From Oscillospiraceae bacterium (GTDB lineage: Bacteria; Bacillota; Clostridia; Oscillospirales; CAG-272): 46,835 bases of DNA. The DNA lies in the NCBI GenBank assembly GCA_015065455.1, contig SVQI01000013.1, forward strand, positions 1-46,835, written 5' to 3'. Position 1 is the first letter of the stretch. Each line of letters opens with the position of its first letter. The notes below the pieces were generated by a model, which had not been told where the DNA came from, did not search any database, and saw nothing but the letters and a program-made list of their open reading frames with translations. The position numbers were made by a program, and so were the translations under genes. Below, in pieces: positions 36,352 through 44,046 of the stretch.

Positions 36352-37043
36352 AATGTAATTCACTCCCTCGCCGCCGCTTCGCTACCTCCTCAGATTGAGC
36401 TAAATAGTTAGATTATTTCGGGAAAACGGACGTATAGCAAAAACGCCTCTACAATTTTAGGGTTTATTGTCTTAGCCGCGTGTTCGATTGTCATCCTTGA
36501 GCAAGCCGCCGCGAGATTCTTCACTACGCTCAAGAATGACAACGCGGCGGCGTAGCGAAGGATCCCGAACATGCAGTTTATTATATGCGCCGTTCCCTAC
36601 CAAATTAGGCAATACCATTTTTGCGAACAAAGGGGGGGCCGAGGGAAGAGCATTTTCATAAAAAAACAAAAAGTATAACCTAACTTTCCATCTTTTGCAA
36701 ATGATGGGGGTGCAAAGGGGGTAATCCCCCTTTGTCGTTTGTGGGGTAGGGGTTTATAGGGGCGGGGGAATCGAAACCCCTGCCCCTATACGCCTTCTTT
36801 GGTTACTTTCTTGGCACGCAAGAAAGTAACGTAAAAAAGAAAAGACAATATTATCTGTTTGAAACGTTTGCTTTTCTCTCCCTCAGTCATTTTCTAACGA
36901 AAATGCCAGCTCCCTCGTCAGATGGAGCCGAGAATTACGCGCTTCGCGCGTAAAAAGGCACAGAATGTCAGGAGCTTCGCTCCCGAACCCACACAAAAGG
37001 AGCGCTTTTAAAAAAGCGCCCTCTTGACTCCCCCAAAACTTTA
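36352..37043 (+). repeat. Dispersed mosaic repeat, copy E
   Basis: About 690 bp between a glycosyltransferase and an SDR gene. Order: a CACTCCCTCGCC...CTACCTCCTCAG piece that also occurs inside copy C; module 2 with the stem GCCGCCGCG/CGCGGCGGC, nearly identical to copy B; two tandem G-rich units as in copy C; the stem TATAGGGGC/GCCCCTATA; the stem GTTACTTTCTTG/CAAGAAAGTAAC; an uninterrupted module 1 (36880-36929); a GCGCTTCGCGC stem; GGAGCTTCGCTCC; and the tail CCCAAAACTTT. Read against copies B and C it shows that modules have moved. The 36226-36351 stretch before it is AT-rich with nothing recognised. Confidence 0.85.
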
Positions 37044-37057
37044 TAAAAGCATTTAAT

Positions 37058-37711
37058 TTATTCTTTCCAGATAAAGTGATAGTTTATTGATTCTCCGCCG
37101 TCTACAAGTATATTTTGTCCCGTGCAGAATTTGTTTTGTACTGTAAGAAAATACGCCCATTCTGCAATTTCTTCGGGGGTTGCCCACCTTTTAAGCGGAG
37201 TTTCTTCCATAATTTGTTCCCACAACTCAGGATCGTTTATAACACAATCATTGAGAGGCGTCAAAACTCCCCCGGGGTCAAGACTATTACAGACAGCGCC
37301 GTATTTTGCAATACGCATAGCAACATTTTTCGTGTATGCCAAAATACCGCCTTTGCTTGCGCAGTATTCGGGAAACTCTGCTCCCGTGTGGGCGCTTGCA
37401 GAACCGATATTTAAAACAGCGCTTATATTTTCCTGAACACCGTACTTTTCTGTAATATGAATGAGCGCTTTCAAGTTTACGTCAATATCGTCTTCATTTT
37501 GGGTTCCTGCATTATTTACCAGAATATTTACCCCGCAAATATCGGGCAGGTTATCATAATCTCGTATATCAAGCTGATAATGTGTGTAATTTTGATTTTG
37601 AATTCCACTCTTTTGTCTGTCTATACCGATTACCTCGTGCGACTGATTCAAAAAATATTCGGCTATCGCCTTACCTATTCCCTGCGATGTTCCCGTTATT
37701 AAAACCCTCAT
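37058..37711 (-). CDS. Short-chain dehydrogenase/reductase (SDR) family oxidoreductase
   Basis: 217 residues, classical SDR. The cofactor motif TGTSQGIG is at 6-13, NNAG stabilises the central sheet, the catalytic Ser is in NIGSASAH and the catalytic Tyr/Lys in YCASK. The usual PGG-V/T stretch follows, and the C terminus FCTGQNILVDGG is typical. The Asp-Arg after the second strand (GIDRQ) suggests NAD(H) rather than NADP(H). Its start overlaps the VUT transporter stop (TAATG), so the two are translationally coupled. The shared transcript is under a preQ1-like riboswitch, which hints at a role in handling a 7-deazaguanine, but that is inference only. Confidence 0.93.
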   Translation of the reverse strand: MRVLITGTSQGIGKAIAEYFLNQSHEVIGIDRQKSGIQNQNYTHYQLDIRDYDNLPDICGVNILVNNAGTQNEDDIDVNLKALIHITEKYGVQENISAVLNIGSASAHTGAEFPEYCASKGGILAYTKNVAMRIAKYGAVCNSLDPGGVLTPLNDCVINDPELWEQIMEETPLKRWATPEEIAEWAYFLTVQNKFCTGQNILVDGGESINYHFIWKE

Positions 37712-38463
37712 TATTTCTTCCCCCTATTTATATAGGCTAAATATTCTTGCCCGACGTTATGTTTCTTCCACTTATTAACGATACGGTATCCAAACGGAGA
37801 AAATATAATCTCCATAATCAGTTCCGCCACAGCTCCCGTCAGGGCACATACTGTGCATTGTAATGCCGTCCAACTAAATCCATTCCAGAATATCGGTGCA
37901 AAACATACGAATACTATAACCGAAAATATCAGATTATCCATAAACTGACCTATAAATGTTGATATGTACGTACGCGCGGCAAATGCAAGCTTTCCGTCAG
38001 GATTTTTGTGAAACGCTTTGCCTATCGTCCAATTGAGAACGTTGTTAATGACTGCGGATATTAAAAACGCTATTGTGCTTCCCAATAGAATAAACCACGT
38101 TCCGCCGAGAATATTATCGAGTGGCGTATAATCATTTGCATTTGACGAAATGATACTTGCTATATAGAAAATCAGACAGGTAAGCAGATTTATTGCTGAT
38201 GCCAATACCGCAATTTTATTCGACGCTTTTGGACCGAAATATTTTGTAATAATATCCATACAAATAAAGGACAGCCAGGATATTAATATTCCACCGTCAA
38301 GAGCAATCCAATGGGTCTGCACGAGCGTTTTGTTGGCAAGCAGGTTCATACATATAACACTGACGACAAACAAAGAAACAACCGTCGCGGGTATACATCT
38401 TAACAGTGTTGCCGTTTCTTCTTTTTCTTTTTTTATTAGTTCTTTTAGTTTTATTTTTTGCAT
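37711..38463 (-). CDS. VUT family transporter (YhhQ-like, queuosine-precursor type)
   Basis: About 250 residues with a charged cytoplasmic start (KELIKKEKEETATLLRC) and six predicted membrane helices. The GGILISWLSFICMDIITKYFG segment and the helix with AARTYISTFIGQFMDNLIFS match the VUT_1/YhhQ family. YhhQ imports preQ0/preQ1 for queuosine tRNA modification in E. coli. The preQ1-I-like riboswitch upstream supports the same role here. I chose the ATG at 38463, with GGAG nine bases upstream, rather than an earlier start inside the leader. It is the first gene of a two-gene unit with the SDR. Confidence 0.9.
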   Translation of the reverse strand: MQKIKLKELIKKEKEETATLLRCIPATVVSLFVVSVICMNLLANKTLVQTHWIALDGGILISWLSFICMDIITKYFGPKASNKIAVLASAINLLTCLIFYIASIISSNANDYTPLDNILGGTWFILLGSTIAFLISAVINNVLNWTIGKAFHKNPDGKLAFAARTYISTFIGQFMDNLIFSVIVFVCFAPIFWNGFSWTALQCTVCALTGAVAELIMEIIFSPFGYRIVNKWKKHNVGQEYLAYINRGKK

Positions 38464-38516
38464 ATTTTTTCTCCAAAATAAAAGGGCTGTTCTGCAAAAC
38501 ACAATACTACACCCAT

Positions 38517-38544
38517 AAAAAAAGGCTCTGCAAAACGCAAAGCC
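38517..38544 (-). terminator. Attenuator terminator of the preQ1-type leader
   Basis: On the minus strand the stem GGCTTTGC/GCAGAGCC is followed by TTTTTTT. It lies between the aptamer and the VUT start codon, so it is the natural expression platform: ligand binding would favour termination. Confidence 0.85.
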
Positions 38545-38573
38545 ACTATTATCACATTATTATGAATAGTAGT

Positions 38574-38614
38574 CCTGGTTTTGTTTAATGACAGGATGGT
38601 ACAAGCGAACTGTC
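38574..38614 (-). promoter_or_regulatory. PreQ1-I-like riboswitch aptamer
   Basis: On the minus strand P1 is GACAG/CTGTC, enclosing a loop that starts TTCGC and contains ACCATC. P1 is followed by an A-rich tail ATTAAACAAAACC ending in AGGAC. This is the compact preQ1-I design, with TTCGC, ACC and AACAAAAC.AGG as in known class I examples. It begins at the predicted transcription start, precedes a terminator stem, and is followed by a VUT-family transporter, a known preQ1-riboswitch target. Confidence 0.83.
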
Positions 38615-38621
38615 GATTGAT

Positions 38622-38650
38622 ATTATATACCAGAAAAACAAAAAATACAA
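38622..38650 (-). promoter_or_regulatory. Promoter of the preQ1-VUT-SDR unit
   Basis: On the minus strand, -35 TTGTAT (38645-38650), 17 bases, -10 TATAAT (38622-38627). Transcription would start at the 5' edge of the aptamer. Confidence 0.78.
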
Positions 38651-38793
38651 GTACTTTAACGAAAATCTGTATTTATCAAGAAATAAACGGTATATTTTGT
38701 TCTTTAGATATAGAAAAAAATACGGTTATATGATATAATCAGTCAGGTATAGTCGTTTAAATGCTGACCACCGATATACATAGGGGGAATAAA

Positions 38794-39543
38794 GTGAACG
38801 AATACTTAAAGAATCTTGAAAAGATAGAATTTGTTGTTACTTACGCGTGCACGGGAAAATGCAAACACTGTTCAGAGGGTGAACATAGTCTTCGAGGCAA
38901 ACATATCCCCCCCGATTCAGCCGCAAATGCCGTAAGAAAAATTGCATCGGAATATACTATCAAAACAGTTATGACGTTTGGCGGAGAACCTTTACTCTAC
39001 CCCGATACAGTTTACGAAATACACAAGACCGCAACAGAATTGGGTATTGCAAAACGTCAGGTTATTACGAACGGTTATTTTTCAAATGATATTTCACGTA
39101 TACGCGAAATTGCAGTCCGTCTTGCCGAATGCGGAGTAAACGACGTGCTTTTGTCGGCAGATGCCTTTCATCAGGAAAGCATCCCTTTTGAAACGATAAA
39201 AATATTTGCCAATGAAGCAAAAAAAGCAAATCTGCCTATACGTATACAACCCGCGTGGCTTTTAAGTAAAAATGATGATAACCCTTATAATTTGAAAACC
39301 AAAGAAATTCTTCGTGAATTTTACAAGCTTGGAATTGAAGAAAACGAGGGTAATATTATCTTTCCCGAGGGAAATGCAAAAAAATATCTTGCAGATTATT
39401 TTATCGATAGCGTTAACGAAAATCCTTACGTTGAAAATCCAAAAGACGTAAAATGTATATCGTTTGACCCTAACGGAAACGTTCTTAACGGCAATTTTTA
39501 CAGTCAGGACATTATGGATATTATCGATAAATATACGCCGTAA
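38794..39543 (+). CDS. Radical SAM protein of unknown substrate
   Basis: About 249 residues. The 4Fe-4S/SAM motif is CTGKCKHC (Cys19, Cys23, Cys26 from the chosen start). It also has the GGE motif (TFGGEPLLYP) and a TIM-barrel pattern to about residue 200. The C terminus is short, with a single Cys (DVKCISFDPNGNVLNG), so there is no full SPASM domain. The reaction is unknown. It is divergent from the riboswitch-controlled VUT gene, about 330 bp from its start codon. I prefer the GTG at 38794 (GGGGG six bases upstream); the ATG at 38761 has no ribosome site. A TATAAT box lies near 38737. Confidence 0.85.
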   Translation: MNEYLKNLEKIEFVVTYACTGKCKHCSEGEHSLRGKHIPPDSAANAVRKIASEYTIKTVMTFGGEPLLYPDTVYEIHKTATELGIAKRQVITNGYFSNDISRIREIAVRLAECGVNDVLLSADAFHQESIPFETIKIFANEAKKANLPIRIQPAWLLSKNDDNPYNLKTKEILREFYKLGIEENEGNIIFPEGNAKKYLADYFIDSVNENPYVENPKDVKCISFDPNGNVLNGNFYSQDIMDIIDKYTP

Positions 39544-39596
39544 AAACAAAATTTGACAATTTGATATAGAAGACAAAGTATAAAATTAAAAGAAAG

Positions 39597-39622
39597 AGGC
39601 GGCTCGTATGAGTCGCCTTTAA
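39597..39622 (+). terminator. Terminator after the radical SAM gene
   Basis: Stem AGGCGGCTC/GAGTCGCCT (one G-U pair) followed by TTTAAT. It lies between convergent genes. Confidence 0.8.
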
Positions 39623-39645
39623 TATTATATATGCATATCTTACAG

Positions 39646-40329
39646 TTATGAAGACTGCCTTTTCTTCATTTTCTGCCAATTGACAAAACCGTAAATGTCG
39701 TTAAAAAGAAACGCCACAAAACACACTACAACGGAAATATATCGTATATCAGATATGCTTGCCAATACCCACAGAACAATTAAAACAATATCGTTTACAG
39801 CGTACGCCAAAGCATAAAAAGGACTTCTGCGAAAGGTCAGATACACCGCCATAAAGCTGGTTGTTACCGAAAATGTGCTCGGTACAAGGTTTGCCGTATT
39901 AAAGTATTCTAAAACAAAGTAAAAAACAACAGTTACAATAGTGCTTAAAATACACATTATAGCAAAATCTGTCTTTCCGATTCTGTTTACTTTTACTTCG
40001 GATTTATTGCCGTTGTATGGATTTTTTAACCAAGATATCAGCGCTAATACAGCCATTGGCATCGACATACCGAGATAGGTTACCATTTCGCCGTAATATG
40101 CAAATGTATATGAAATATAGCCATAAAACAGACTAAAAATTATTATCAGAACTTGCCCTAATGGATTTCCTTTGGCGCAAAATATAAGTGCAGTTATTCC
40201 TATAAGTGATGCAAGCAGAGTCATTATATTCTCTCTGTCAAAAGCTAAAAATGATACAACTATCAACAAAACAGACGACATCCAAAGTATAAGCTCAAAT
40301 TTTGAAAAGCAGCCGATAAGTTTTTTCAT
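39646..40329 (-). CDS. PnuC-family transporter
   Basis: About 227 residues with seven to eight membrane helices. Conserved PnuC features are the NPLGQVLIIIFSLFYGYISY helix, the loop ISWLKNPY and the late NDIYGFVNWQKM (the NxxYxxxNW motif). PnuC proteins take up nicotinamide riboside; related PnuT and PnuX carry thiamine and riboflavin. The substrate cannot be fixed here. The ATG at 40329 follows GGGGG by five bases. That ribosome site lies right after the terminator U-run of the leader, so terminated transcripts end before it. Confidence 0.88.
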   Translation of the reverse strand: MKKLIGCFSKFELILWMSSVLLIVVSFLAFDRENIMTLLASLIGITALIFCAKGNPLGQVLIIIFSLFYGYISYTFAYYGEMVTYLGMSMPMAVLALISWLKNPYNGNKSEVKVNRIGKTDFAIMCILSTIVTVVFYFVLEYFNTANLVPSTFSVTTSFMAVYLTFRRSPFYALAYAVNDIVLIVLWVLASISDIRYISVVVCFVAFLFNDIYGFVNWQKMKKRQSS

Positions 40330-40339
40330 AGATACCCCC

Positions 40340-40396
40340 AAAAAAGAAACATCCGCAGACACATCTTCTAAGACCTAACGATGTGTAAACGGATGC
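40340..40396 (-). terminator. Attenuator terminator in the pnuC leader
   Basis: On the minus strand the nested stem GCATCCG...ACACATC/GATGTGT...CGGATGT is followed by TTCTTTTTT. Its 5' arm GCATC can instead pair with an upstream GATGC (minus strand, 40404-40408), giving a competing antiterminator. Confidence 0.8.
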
Positions 40397-40427
40397 TTTA
40401 TTTGCATCTCACTACCCGGTGGCAGTT
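40397..40427 (-). promoter_or_regulatory. Candidate regulatory RNA element in the pnuC leader
   Basis: From the predicted start the RNA forms a hairpin ACTGCC/GGTAGT (40411-40426), then a GATGC/GCATC stem that is mutually exclusive with the downstream terminator. The layout is that of a riboswitch or other attenuator about 100 nt long. It does not match any riboswitch class I can recall, including TPP and the known NAD-type motifs. Ligand unknown. Confidence 0.55.
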
Positions 40428-40433
40428 TTTGTT

Positions 40434-40462
40434 ATTTTACCATAGCTTTCAGCAAATGTCAA
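40434..40462 (-). promoter_or_regulatory. Promoter of pnuC
   Basis: On the minus strand, consensus -35 TTGACA (40457-40462), 17 bases, -10 TAAAAT (40434-40439). Confidence 0.85.
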
Positions 40463-40522
40463 CGCAGTATCAGACTAAACTCCGCAAATATATTTTCTAT
40501 ATAATTGTTTTGGGTAGCAAAT

Positions 40523-42463
40523 TCAAATTAATTCATTCAAGACATTGGTTGGCGGAAGACAACTGTGACCTCGGCACACATAATAGGTGGTCTTGTTATT
40601 TTTGAGGGAATACTCATTTGTTGGTTGGGTCAAAAGAATAGCCATAGCATCAGTCGGAAATGCAAGGGGTATTTGGCTTTTGTCTGTCTGTTCATCAATT
40701 ACAACTGTTATTTTCATTGGTGGTTCGGTGTATTCAAGCAGCGCTCTTAAAAACATTGCATGGCTCGTGGGATATTGCACGGCGTTTTTTGTCAAAAAAT
40801 CTATCTGCCGTTCTGAAATGTTTTTGTATTTCTCTTTATCTGTAAGGAAAGACAGACGGACAAGATTATAAGACATAATAGAGTTTCCGCTTGGAATAGC
40901 TCCGTCATAGGTTTCTTTGGGACGCAGGATCAGTTCTTCGTGCCCGTTACCGTACATATAAAACCCACCAGTATCGTCAGCAAAATCCGATATAACTTTA
41001 TCGCACAAACTTTCTGCGCATTTTAAATACTTATTTTCCAACATGGCGCGGTACAATGATAGCTTTGCAAAGATATACAACGCGTAATCGTCCAAAAAAC
41101 CTCTTACACCCCTTTTCCCCAAATGAAAGCTAACATAGAGACAGTCTCCGTCGTACAGATTTTTCTCTATATAACTGTCAGCATTTTTTGCAGCTGAAAG
41201 AAATATTTCCTTTTTGCTGACAAGATACAGCTCACACATAGCGGCAATCATCAGGCTGTTCCATGACGTCAAAATCTTCTCGTCACGGTGAAGCGAGTAC
41301 CTTTTTTTACGATAATTATCAAGAACAGATAAAAAAGGCTCTAATGTTTTATCTAAATCACCACTTTTTAAGAGATTAGGAATATTTTTCCCTTCAAAAT
41401 TACCGCCTTCGGTAATGTCAAAATGCCGGTTAAAACGTTTGCCGTTATTTTGTCCCAATACCTCAATGATTTCCGTAGGTGTAAAAAGATAATATTTTCC
41501 CTCTTCACCCTCACTGTCGGCATCCTGAGAACTAAAAAAACCCCCTTCGGCAGAGGTCATTTCGCGAAGAATATAGTTTGCCGTTTTTTCTGCGACTTCA
41601 AGATATATATTCTTTTTTGTTACAGTATACGCTTTACAATAGGCGAGAATCAAAAGCGCATTGTCATACAACATTTTTTCAAAATGGGGAACAAGAAACT
41701 TTCTGTCAGTGGAATAGCGGCAGAAACCAAATCCGATATGGTCAAACATTCCGCCGCGATACATTGCAAGAAGCGTATTCTCTGCCATATTCAGACAAAA
41801 GTCTGTTTTGTAACGCTTGTAGTAATCAAGCAAAAATAATAGGTTGTGCGGAGTCGGAAACTTTGGCGCCCGTCCGAACCCGCCGTGTTTTTCATCATAG
41901 ATGCGTGAATAATGCTTAACTGCCAAATGTGTAAGATCAATATCTGCTGCATCAGACATATTCTCTGCTCTATTTAAATGCTTGATTATGTCGTGGGATT
42001 GTTGTATCAATATATCGCGGTCAGATACCCATTTTTCATGTATGGCAAGCAGAAGTTCGCGGAAACCTATCATACCGCCGCGCGAGGTTTTGGGAAAATA
42101 TGTTCCCGCAAAAAACGGCTTTTGGTCTGCTGTCATAAATATACTTGTGGGCCATCCACCGCTTCCCGTAAAGGCTTGGCAGACCGCCATGTAGACGCTA
42201 TCAATATCGGGTCTTTCCTCTTTGTCCACCTTGATCGATATATAATATTTGTTTAATAGATCAGATATTTCCTCGTCTTCAAAGCTCTCGTGGGCAAGCA
42301 CGTGACACCAATGACACGCGCTGTATCCAATGCTTAAAAAAATGGGTTTGTCTTCCCTTTTTGCACGTTCAAATGCCTCGTTTCCCCAAGGATACCAATC
42401 AACAGGATTGTCCTTGTGCTGAAGTAAATATGGACTTGTTTCATTTGCCAATCTATTGCTCAA
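40523..42463 (-). CDS. YyaL/DUF255 thioredoxin-like domain protein
   Basis: About 646 residues. The N-terminal 160 residues are a thioredoxin-like DUF255 domain with [22 protein letters not shown] and SACHWCHV (Cys50-Cys53). The C-terminal part is an (alpha/alpha)6-like barrel as in N-acylglucosamine epimerases ([29 protein letters not shown]). The family includes YyaL and human SPATA20; its reaction is not established. The start is a TTG at 42463, with GGAGGTG eight bases upstream; the longer frame begins before that ribosome site. It stands between pnuC and a small divergent gene. Confidence 0.93.
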   Translation of the reverse strand: MSNRLANETSPYLLQHKDNPVDWYPWGNEAFERAKREDKPIFLSIGYSACHWCHVLAHESFEDEEISDLLNKYYISIKVDKEERPDIDSVYMAVCQAFTGSGGWPTSIFMTADQKPFFAGTYFPKTSRGGMIGFRELLLAIHEKWVSDRDILIQQSHDIIKHLNRAENMSDAADIDLTHLAVKHYSRIYDEKHGGFGRAPKFPTPHNLLFLLDYYKRYKTDFCLNMAENTLLAMYRGGMFDHIGFGFCRYSTDRKFLVPHFEKMLYDNALLILAYCKAYTVTKKNIYLEVAEKTANYILREMTSAEGGFFSSQDADSEGEEGKYYLFTPTEIIEVLGQNNGKRFNRHFDITEGGNFEGKNIPNLLKSGDLDKTLEPFLSVLDNYRKKRYSLHRDEKILTSWNSLMIAAMCELYLVSKKEIFLSAAKNADSYIEKNLYDGDCLYVSFHLGKRGVRGFLDDYALYIFAKLSLYRAMLENKYLKCAESLCDKVISDFADDTGGFYMYGNGHEELILRPKETYDGAIPSGNSIMSYNLVRLSFLTDKEKYKNISERQIDFLTKNAVQYPTSHAMFLRALLEYTEPPMKITVVIDEQTDKSQIPLAFPTDAMAILLTQPTNEYSLKNNKTTYYVCRGHSCLPPTNVLNELI

Positions 42464-42591
42464 TATTTGTTCACCTCCGTTATCTTTTTTATTTTGAGTA
42501 TAATTAACGTAAATTATGCGAGAAATTGGCATGTATATAATTCAAGGTTAAGTGCAAATACTATTTGTATTATTTAATAGGAGGTGAAAAA

Positions 42592-42786
42592 ATGGAAAAA
42601 GGTGAAATGCCCGTAGGATTTGCTATGGCATTGGCAATGAATCCCGAGGCGATGCAGCATTTTTCAATGCTTAGCGAAGATAAAAAACAGCAGATAATTG
42701 CAGGTACACACTCGGTCAGATCAAAAAAAGAGATGCATCAATATGTAAATGACCTTGTTTTAAATAAAGTTATTGATAACAAATGA
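42592..42786 (+). CDS. Small conserved-type cytoplasmic protein of unknown function
   Basis: 64 residues, no membrane segment. The N-terminal part MPVGFAMALAMNPEAMQHFSMLSEDKKQQII is followed by a helical AGTHSVRSKKEMHQYVNDL. I recall similar short proteins in Clostridia but no named family. The ATG is preceded by a strong AGGAGGTG, and codon use looks normal, so I believe it is real. It is divergent from the DUF255 gene, with a terminator downstream. Confidence 0.8.
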   Translation: MEKGEMPVGFAMALAMNPEAMQHFSMLSEDKKQQIIAGTHSVRSKKEMHQYVNDLVLNKVIDNK

Positions 42787-42866
42787 TAAACTATGTTATC
42801 GGTAAGTTTATTTGTTATTATAAAGTAATATAATGGCTAAACCAGAATAAATTTTCAATAAACTAA

Positions 42867-42910
42867 AAATTCCCCCGACATGGTATACCCACATCAGGGG
42901 AATTTTCGTT
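42867..42910. terminator. Terminator-like hairpin
   Basis: Stem AAATTCCCC/GGGGAATTT with a 21-base loop, followed by a T-rich end. It lies downstream of the 64-residue gene and also faces the CFI-box remnant on the other strand. Confidence 0.65.
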
Positions 42911-42932
42911 ATGTGTATGCTAACTTGTTAGA

Positions 42933-43196
42933 TTAATATTCGTCATCATAAGGGGTATTTTCAAAACCTTTATTTCGCAGCCTGCAAACTATTTTATCTA
43001 ACGTTAATCTACAAATACAAACAAACCAATTATAATGACCAAACCATTTTACAAAGGTTGGACTTAAGATGTAATATATTTTTATAAAAGCTCTACCCAG
43101 ATAACTCTTTGAAAGCTTATTATCGCGAAATCTCCCTAACACCCAAACTTTACATTTTATAGGTGACCTCCTTAAATAGATGAGTTTTTTTATCAC
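42933..43196 (-). pseudogene. Decayed CFI-box C-terminal domain protein (remnant)
   Basis: The readable frame encodes about 75 residues that match the tail of the CFI-box-CTERM family: VWVLGRFRDNKLSKSYLGRAFIKIYYILSPTFVKWFGHYNWF, then a C-terminal FENTPYDDEY. The family's opening CxIATAVYGS and its Cys-Pro pair before VW are missing. A perfect AAGGAGGT lies inside the frame but is followed by ATGTAA, an immediate stop. The only in-frame start is a GTG before that site. I read it as a gene shortened by deletion rather than a working small protein. Confidence 0.7.
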
Positions 43197-43257
43197 TTCT
43201 TAATAAAAATTTCAAGCACTTGCCATTTTTTCACCACGACACATAAATAAAAAGGGA

Positions 43258-43286
43258 TTGAACGAACAATAGAAATATGATATAAT
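43258..43286 (+). promoter_or_regulatory. Promoter of the TipAS-domain gene
   Basis: -35 TTGAAC (43258-43263), 17 bases, -10 TATAAT (43281-43286). Confidence 0.75.
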
Positions 43287-43318
43287 AAATTGTAATTATC
43301 ATTATTGCAGAGGTTAAT

Positions 43319-43690
43319 ATGAACAACTACTACGAAATTGAAGCGCGTGAACGCTATGGCAATACCGATGCCTATCATGAGCAAGCAGAAAAAACGAAGA
43401 ATTATACTAAAGAAAAATGGGCAGAGGCGAATGATGGCTTGATGGTTATTTTTGCCGAGTTTGCCACGTGTAAAAACAAAGGTGCTGTTGCCGATTCTAC
43501 GAAAGCACAGACGCTTGTTGCAAAGCTTCAGGCACACATTACCGAAAACTACTACACCTGCACTGACGATATCCTCGCAGGTCTTGGTGAGATGTACGTC
43601 TCCGACGAAAGATTTAAAAAGAATATCGACAAATACGGCGAAGGAACCGCAGAATTTGCAGCAAATGCAATCAAGTTTTTTACACAGTAA
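43319..43690 (+). CDS. TipAS antibiotic-recognition domain protein (stand-alone)
   Basis: 123 residues that match the TipAS domain, the globin-like drug-binding half of MerR-type TipA regulators (AYHEQAEKTKNYTKEKWAEAN and YGEGTAEFAANAIKFF). No MerR helix-turn-helix is present. A promoter and AGAGG lie directly upstream of this ATG, so it is a stand-alone domain, not a fragment in its present form. In TipA-S this domain binds thiopeptides. Stand-alone copies may act as drug sequestrants or partner regulators; that is inference. Confidence 0.85.
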   Translation: MNNYYEIEARERYGNTDAYHEQAEKTKNYTKEKWAEANDGLMVIFAEFATCKNKGAVADSTKAQTLVAKLQAHITENYYTCTDDILAGLGEMYVSDERFKKNIDKYGEGTAEFAANAIKFFTQ

Positions 43691-43705
43691 AATGAGGTTC
43701 TAATC

Positions 43706-43846
43706 ATGGATGATTATCATGCATTTAATAGTACAAAGGCAAATGACTCCGGTAGTCGAGGCGGGTGCTTTCCTTGGAAGACTATTGTCATTTTGGCTAT
43801 TATTTATGAAATATTGACTTTGATAGGTCAATGCAAATATGGGTGA
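43706..43846 (+). CDS. Small single-pass membrane protein
   Basis: 46 residues: a polar N-terminal half (MDDYHAFNSTKANDSGSRGG), then CFPWKTIVILAIIYEILTLIG as one probable membrane helix, then a short CKYG tail. GAGG lies eight bases before the ATG. Small proteins with a Ser/Gly linker and one helix are common in Clostridia, but the function is unknown. It lies 15 bp after the TipAS gene and 5 bp before the next small gene, so the three probably share a transcript. Confidence 0.65.
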   Translation: MDDYHAFNSTKANDSGSRGGCFPWKTIVILAIIYEILTLIGQCKYG

Positions 43847-43851
43847 TAAAA

Positions 43852-44046
43852 ATGAATATTTTGACAAAAGACGAGTTAAACAAAAAGCTTTATGAGTATT
43901 ATATAAATCATTACGGCGAAAAGGATACAGATATTTGGCATGAGCAACCCGCAGTGAACGTATGGGTGTTTAAGCGAGATGATAAATTCATCTCTTTAAA
44001 AGCCCATATTTTGACGGGTGAAGTTGAAGAGTTTATTGAGTGTTAA
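43852..44046 (+). CDS. Small soluble protein of unknown function
   Basis: 64 residues, starting MNILTKDELNKKLYEYYINHYGEKD and ending FISLKAHILTGEVEEFIEC, an alpha-beta pattern. No family recognised. The ATG follows GGGTGATAAAA, where GGGTGA also holds the stop of the previous small gene. This suggests coupled translation with it. Confidence 0.65.
   Translation: MNILTKDELNKKLYEYYINHYGEKDTDIWHEQPAVNVWVFKRDDKFISLKAHILTGEVEEFIEC

Noticed and set aside
36472..36669. An open frame with the SLRRRVVILERSEESR-type reading
   Set aside because: This reading arises from the module-2 hairpin of the repeat and recurs wherever that DNA occurs, so it is hairpin-driven rather than coding.
10198..37043. CRISPR array or transposon as the explanation for the repeats
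   Set aside because: Copies are far apart, unequal in length and lack regular spacers, transposase frames or clear terminal inverted repeats.
40340..40427. TPP or known NAD-type riboswitch in the pnuC leader
   Set aside because: The TPP cores (CTGAGA, ACCTGA, GGGTAATGCC) are absent, and I could not match the NAD-II motif, so it is kept only as a candidate element of unknown class.
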